Below are positions 63,786 to 64,000 of a stretch of 64,000 bases of DNA, piece after piece. The notes beneath the pieces are model-generated. The model ran no database searches, had not been told where the DNA came from, and worked only from the letters and a program-made list of their open reading frames with translations. Source of the DNA: Syntrophaceae bacterium (GTDB lineage Bacteria; Desulfobacterota; Syntrophia; Syntrophales; Smithellaceae); the NCBI GenBank assembly GCA_009773315.1, contig WRPE01000003.1:62001-126000 (forward strand), in the 5' to 3' direction. Numbering within the stretch: position 1 is the stretch's first letter; each line of letters begins with the position of its first letter. Both the position numbers and the translations under genes were made by a program.

Positions 63786-64000
63786 ATGCTTGGTAAACTG
63801 CTAGCCTTCGTTTTTTCTTTCTTCGCGGTAATTGCGGCTGTGCCGCTTATTGTGGTGATTGCCGTATTCCTGTTTAAATTCGACCTCCGTTCCTTTATGA
63901 ATCTGCATCCCCTCGGGTCGGCCCTCATTGCGGCCGGATATGCATTCATCTGGGTCATGTCATTTTTCGCCCTGCAGGATTATTTTATTGTCTGGAAGCC
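63786..64000 (+). CDS. Membrane protein, N-terminal part (cut by window end)
   Basis: 71 residues are seen: MLGKLLAFVFSFFAVIAAVP, a hydrophobic helix of about 25 residues, a short polar loop with FDLRSFMNLHP, and the beginning of a second helix. GGAGGG lies about 12 bases ahead of the ATG. No family can be named from this part. Confidence 0.65.
   Translation, partial: MLGKLLAFVFSFFAVIAAVPLIVVIAVFLFKFDLRSFMNLHPLGSALIAAGYAFIWVMSFFALQDYFIVWK

Overview
The window is 64 kb of a bacterial chromosome with almost every gene on the minus strand. Gene content suggests an anaerobic Gram-negative deltaproteobacterium (Desulfobacterota, possibly a Syntrophus/Smithella-like member of the Syntrophales). 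The evidence is a lipid A and Lpt outer-membrane gene set, an ADP-forming acyl-CoA synthetase beside an enoyl-CoA hydratase and a (3R)-hydroxyacyl-CoA-dehydrogenase-like SDR, an iron-sulfur flavoprotein, and an oxygen-independent sulfatase-maturing radical SAM enzyme. The taxonomic call is inference; no rRNA or tRNA gene was seen.

1-13.6 kb is a core housekeeping block read leftward: M23 peptidase, secA, argJ, then rpsB-tsf-pyrH-frr-uppS-cdsA-dxr-rseP-tsaB, followed by a glutaminyl-peptide cyclotransferase. 13.7-23.7 kb is one tightly overlapped envelope operon that modifies lipid A with 4-amino-4-deoxy-L-arabinose. It holds a GT9 heptosyltransferase, a GT39 transferase, a PAP2 phosphatase, arnT, arnB, arnC, arnA split into two genes, and arnD, all behind a near-consensus promoter. 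lptF and lptG diverge from it, and ahcY converges on them.

27.8-39.6 kb is a defence island. It has a leaderless-looking HTH-SNF2 helicase-DUF3883 protein, a DUF1156 DNA methylase, a DUF499 ATPase, and then a HigBA-type toxin-antitoxin operon with two matching palindromic operators and a third unknown gene. A composite of dispersed repeats lies between the methylase and ATPase genes. The three large genes look like a restriction-modification-like phage-defence system of a kind predicted from genome context; I do not know an experimental study of this exact arrangement. A small-RNA candidate with its own promoter and terminator sits between the island and ahcY.

39.8-50.8 kb holds panC-panD behind an attenuator-like leader, two tiny membrane proteins, a broken SRAP gene, a coupled sulfatase/anSME pair, a Tat-exported DUF362 protein, radC, and a small acyl-CoA/flavin operon. 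50.8-58.9 kb is a second defence region: a type I restriction-modification locus with two RhuM-family proteins, a GIY-YIG protein and a cluster of REP-like repeats. Its hsdR gene is broken by an internal deletion and frameshift, so only the methylase and specificity genes appear intact. 59-64 kb holds a C-terminal processing protease, an SDR, an iron-sulfur flavoprotein gene interrupted by an amber codon, and two plus-strand membrane proteins, the last cut by the window edge.
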